From: Ignavibacteriota bacterium
GTDB taxonomy: Bacteria; Bacteroidota; Ignavibacteria; UBA10030; SZUA-254
NCBI GenBank assembly: GCA_016212665.1
Contig: JACREZ010000023.1
Location: forward strand, 104,259-168,258
Direction: 5' to 3'
DNA: 64,000 nt
Both the position numbers and the translations under genes were made by a program. Numbering within the stretch: position 1 is the first letter of the stretch; every line of letters starts with the position of its first letter. The notes beneath the pieces were generated by a model that was not told the DNA's origin, ran no database searches, and saw nothing but the letters and a program-made list of their open reading frames with translations. This document shows, piece by piece, positions 63,761 through 64,000 of the stretch.

Positions 63761-64000
63761 ATCGTTCCTTTTTGAATTGATTTTCAACAGTATAAGCGTG
63801 TGGGGGAAAATTTCGCCAAATTATTCCGAAAAACAAATTCCCGAAAGAAAATACTTTTGATCCTTATCCCCGCTATAGACACCCCAATAATCATGTAACC
63901 TATTGAACAATAACGCGTATGACTGTTAGACGAATTCACCGGATGGGTGAAATATCAGGAAAATAGAACTTTTCACATTGATGCGAATACAAATAGTACC
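63761..64000. other. Intergenic sequence at right edge, no gene seen
   Basis: No frame over about 20 codons with a family-like sequence and no clear repeat was found in these 240 bases. A promoter for the adenosine kinase gene or for a gene right of the window may lie here. Confidence 0.5.

Overview
The window reads as a chromosome segment of a Gram-negative, didermic member of the FCB group, most like the Ignavibacteriota/Kapabacteria side of Bacteroidota-Chlorobiota. The reasons are a TonB-dependent receptor with a carboxypeptidase-like N-terminal domain, an S46 peptidase, KdsB (KDO/LPS synthesis), several predicted outer-membrane barrel proteins, an ECF sigma/anti-sigma pair with HEAT-like repeats followed by DUF4097 proteins, and AAGGA-type ribosome binding sites. 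This placement is inference from gene content; no rRNA or tRNA gene was found. The standard genetic code fits every gene.

Layout. 1-5.3 kb: secreted peptidases (S9A, S46) and an intergenic repeat field. 5.3-11.3 kb: a membrane protein, a two-gene unit of an unknown protein and a Zc3h12a/NYN-type RNase with about 14-residue repeats, an AAA ATPase, a GNAT enzyme and MazEF. 11.4-18.3 kb: envelope genes (barrel protein, FecR-domain protein, secreted protein, RseP) and Dxr. 18.4-22.3 kb: HicAB, then ECF sigma, anti-sigma and two DUF4097 proteins. 22.4-35.1 kb: an arginine regulon, argH-argG-argR-argB-(PD-(D/E)XK gene)-argJ-argC on the minus strand and argD-carA-carB on the plus strand. The two arms diverge from a 71-bp region with two ArgR-type operators over two face-to-face promoters. 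CarA and CarB look like the eukaryotic CPS type. 35.3-42.8 kb: TonB receptor, a palindrome, an accessory patch (membrane protein, RhuM-like plus Doc toxin, ABM-like protein), an anti-sigma kinase-like protein and a barrel protein. 43-48.6 kb: housekeeping genes plsC, gatC, kdsB, DUF502, pyrG, a lipoprotein and a GNAT enzyme. 48.7-64 kb: a frameshifted PIN toxin with its small partner, a MacB-like ABC pair, an aminotransferase, purC, aat, hutI, secreted proteins, a GxxExxxY remnant, a TIR-like plus PIN gene pair, hutU, a lipoprotein RidA and an adenosine-specific kinase.

Two signals stand out. First, degenerate heptanucleotide tandem arrays (several of GTTTNNN type or its complement) lie in many intergenic gaps and run into coding sequence: they supply the N-termini of KdsB and PurC, an internal loop of an aminotransferase, and the stop codons of CarA and HutI. 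Second, the window is rich in RNase, toxin or defence-like modules: the NYN RNase with its unknown partner, a tail-anchored TIR-like protein with a PIN protein, RhuM-Doc, MazEF, HicAB, PIN with a small partner, and a low-GC PD-(D/E)XK gene inside the arg operon. The TIR-PIN and unknown-NYN pairs are the best candidates for undescribed systems.
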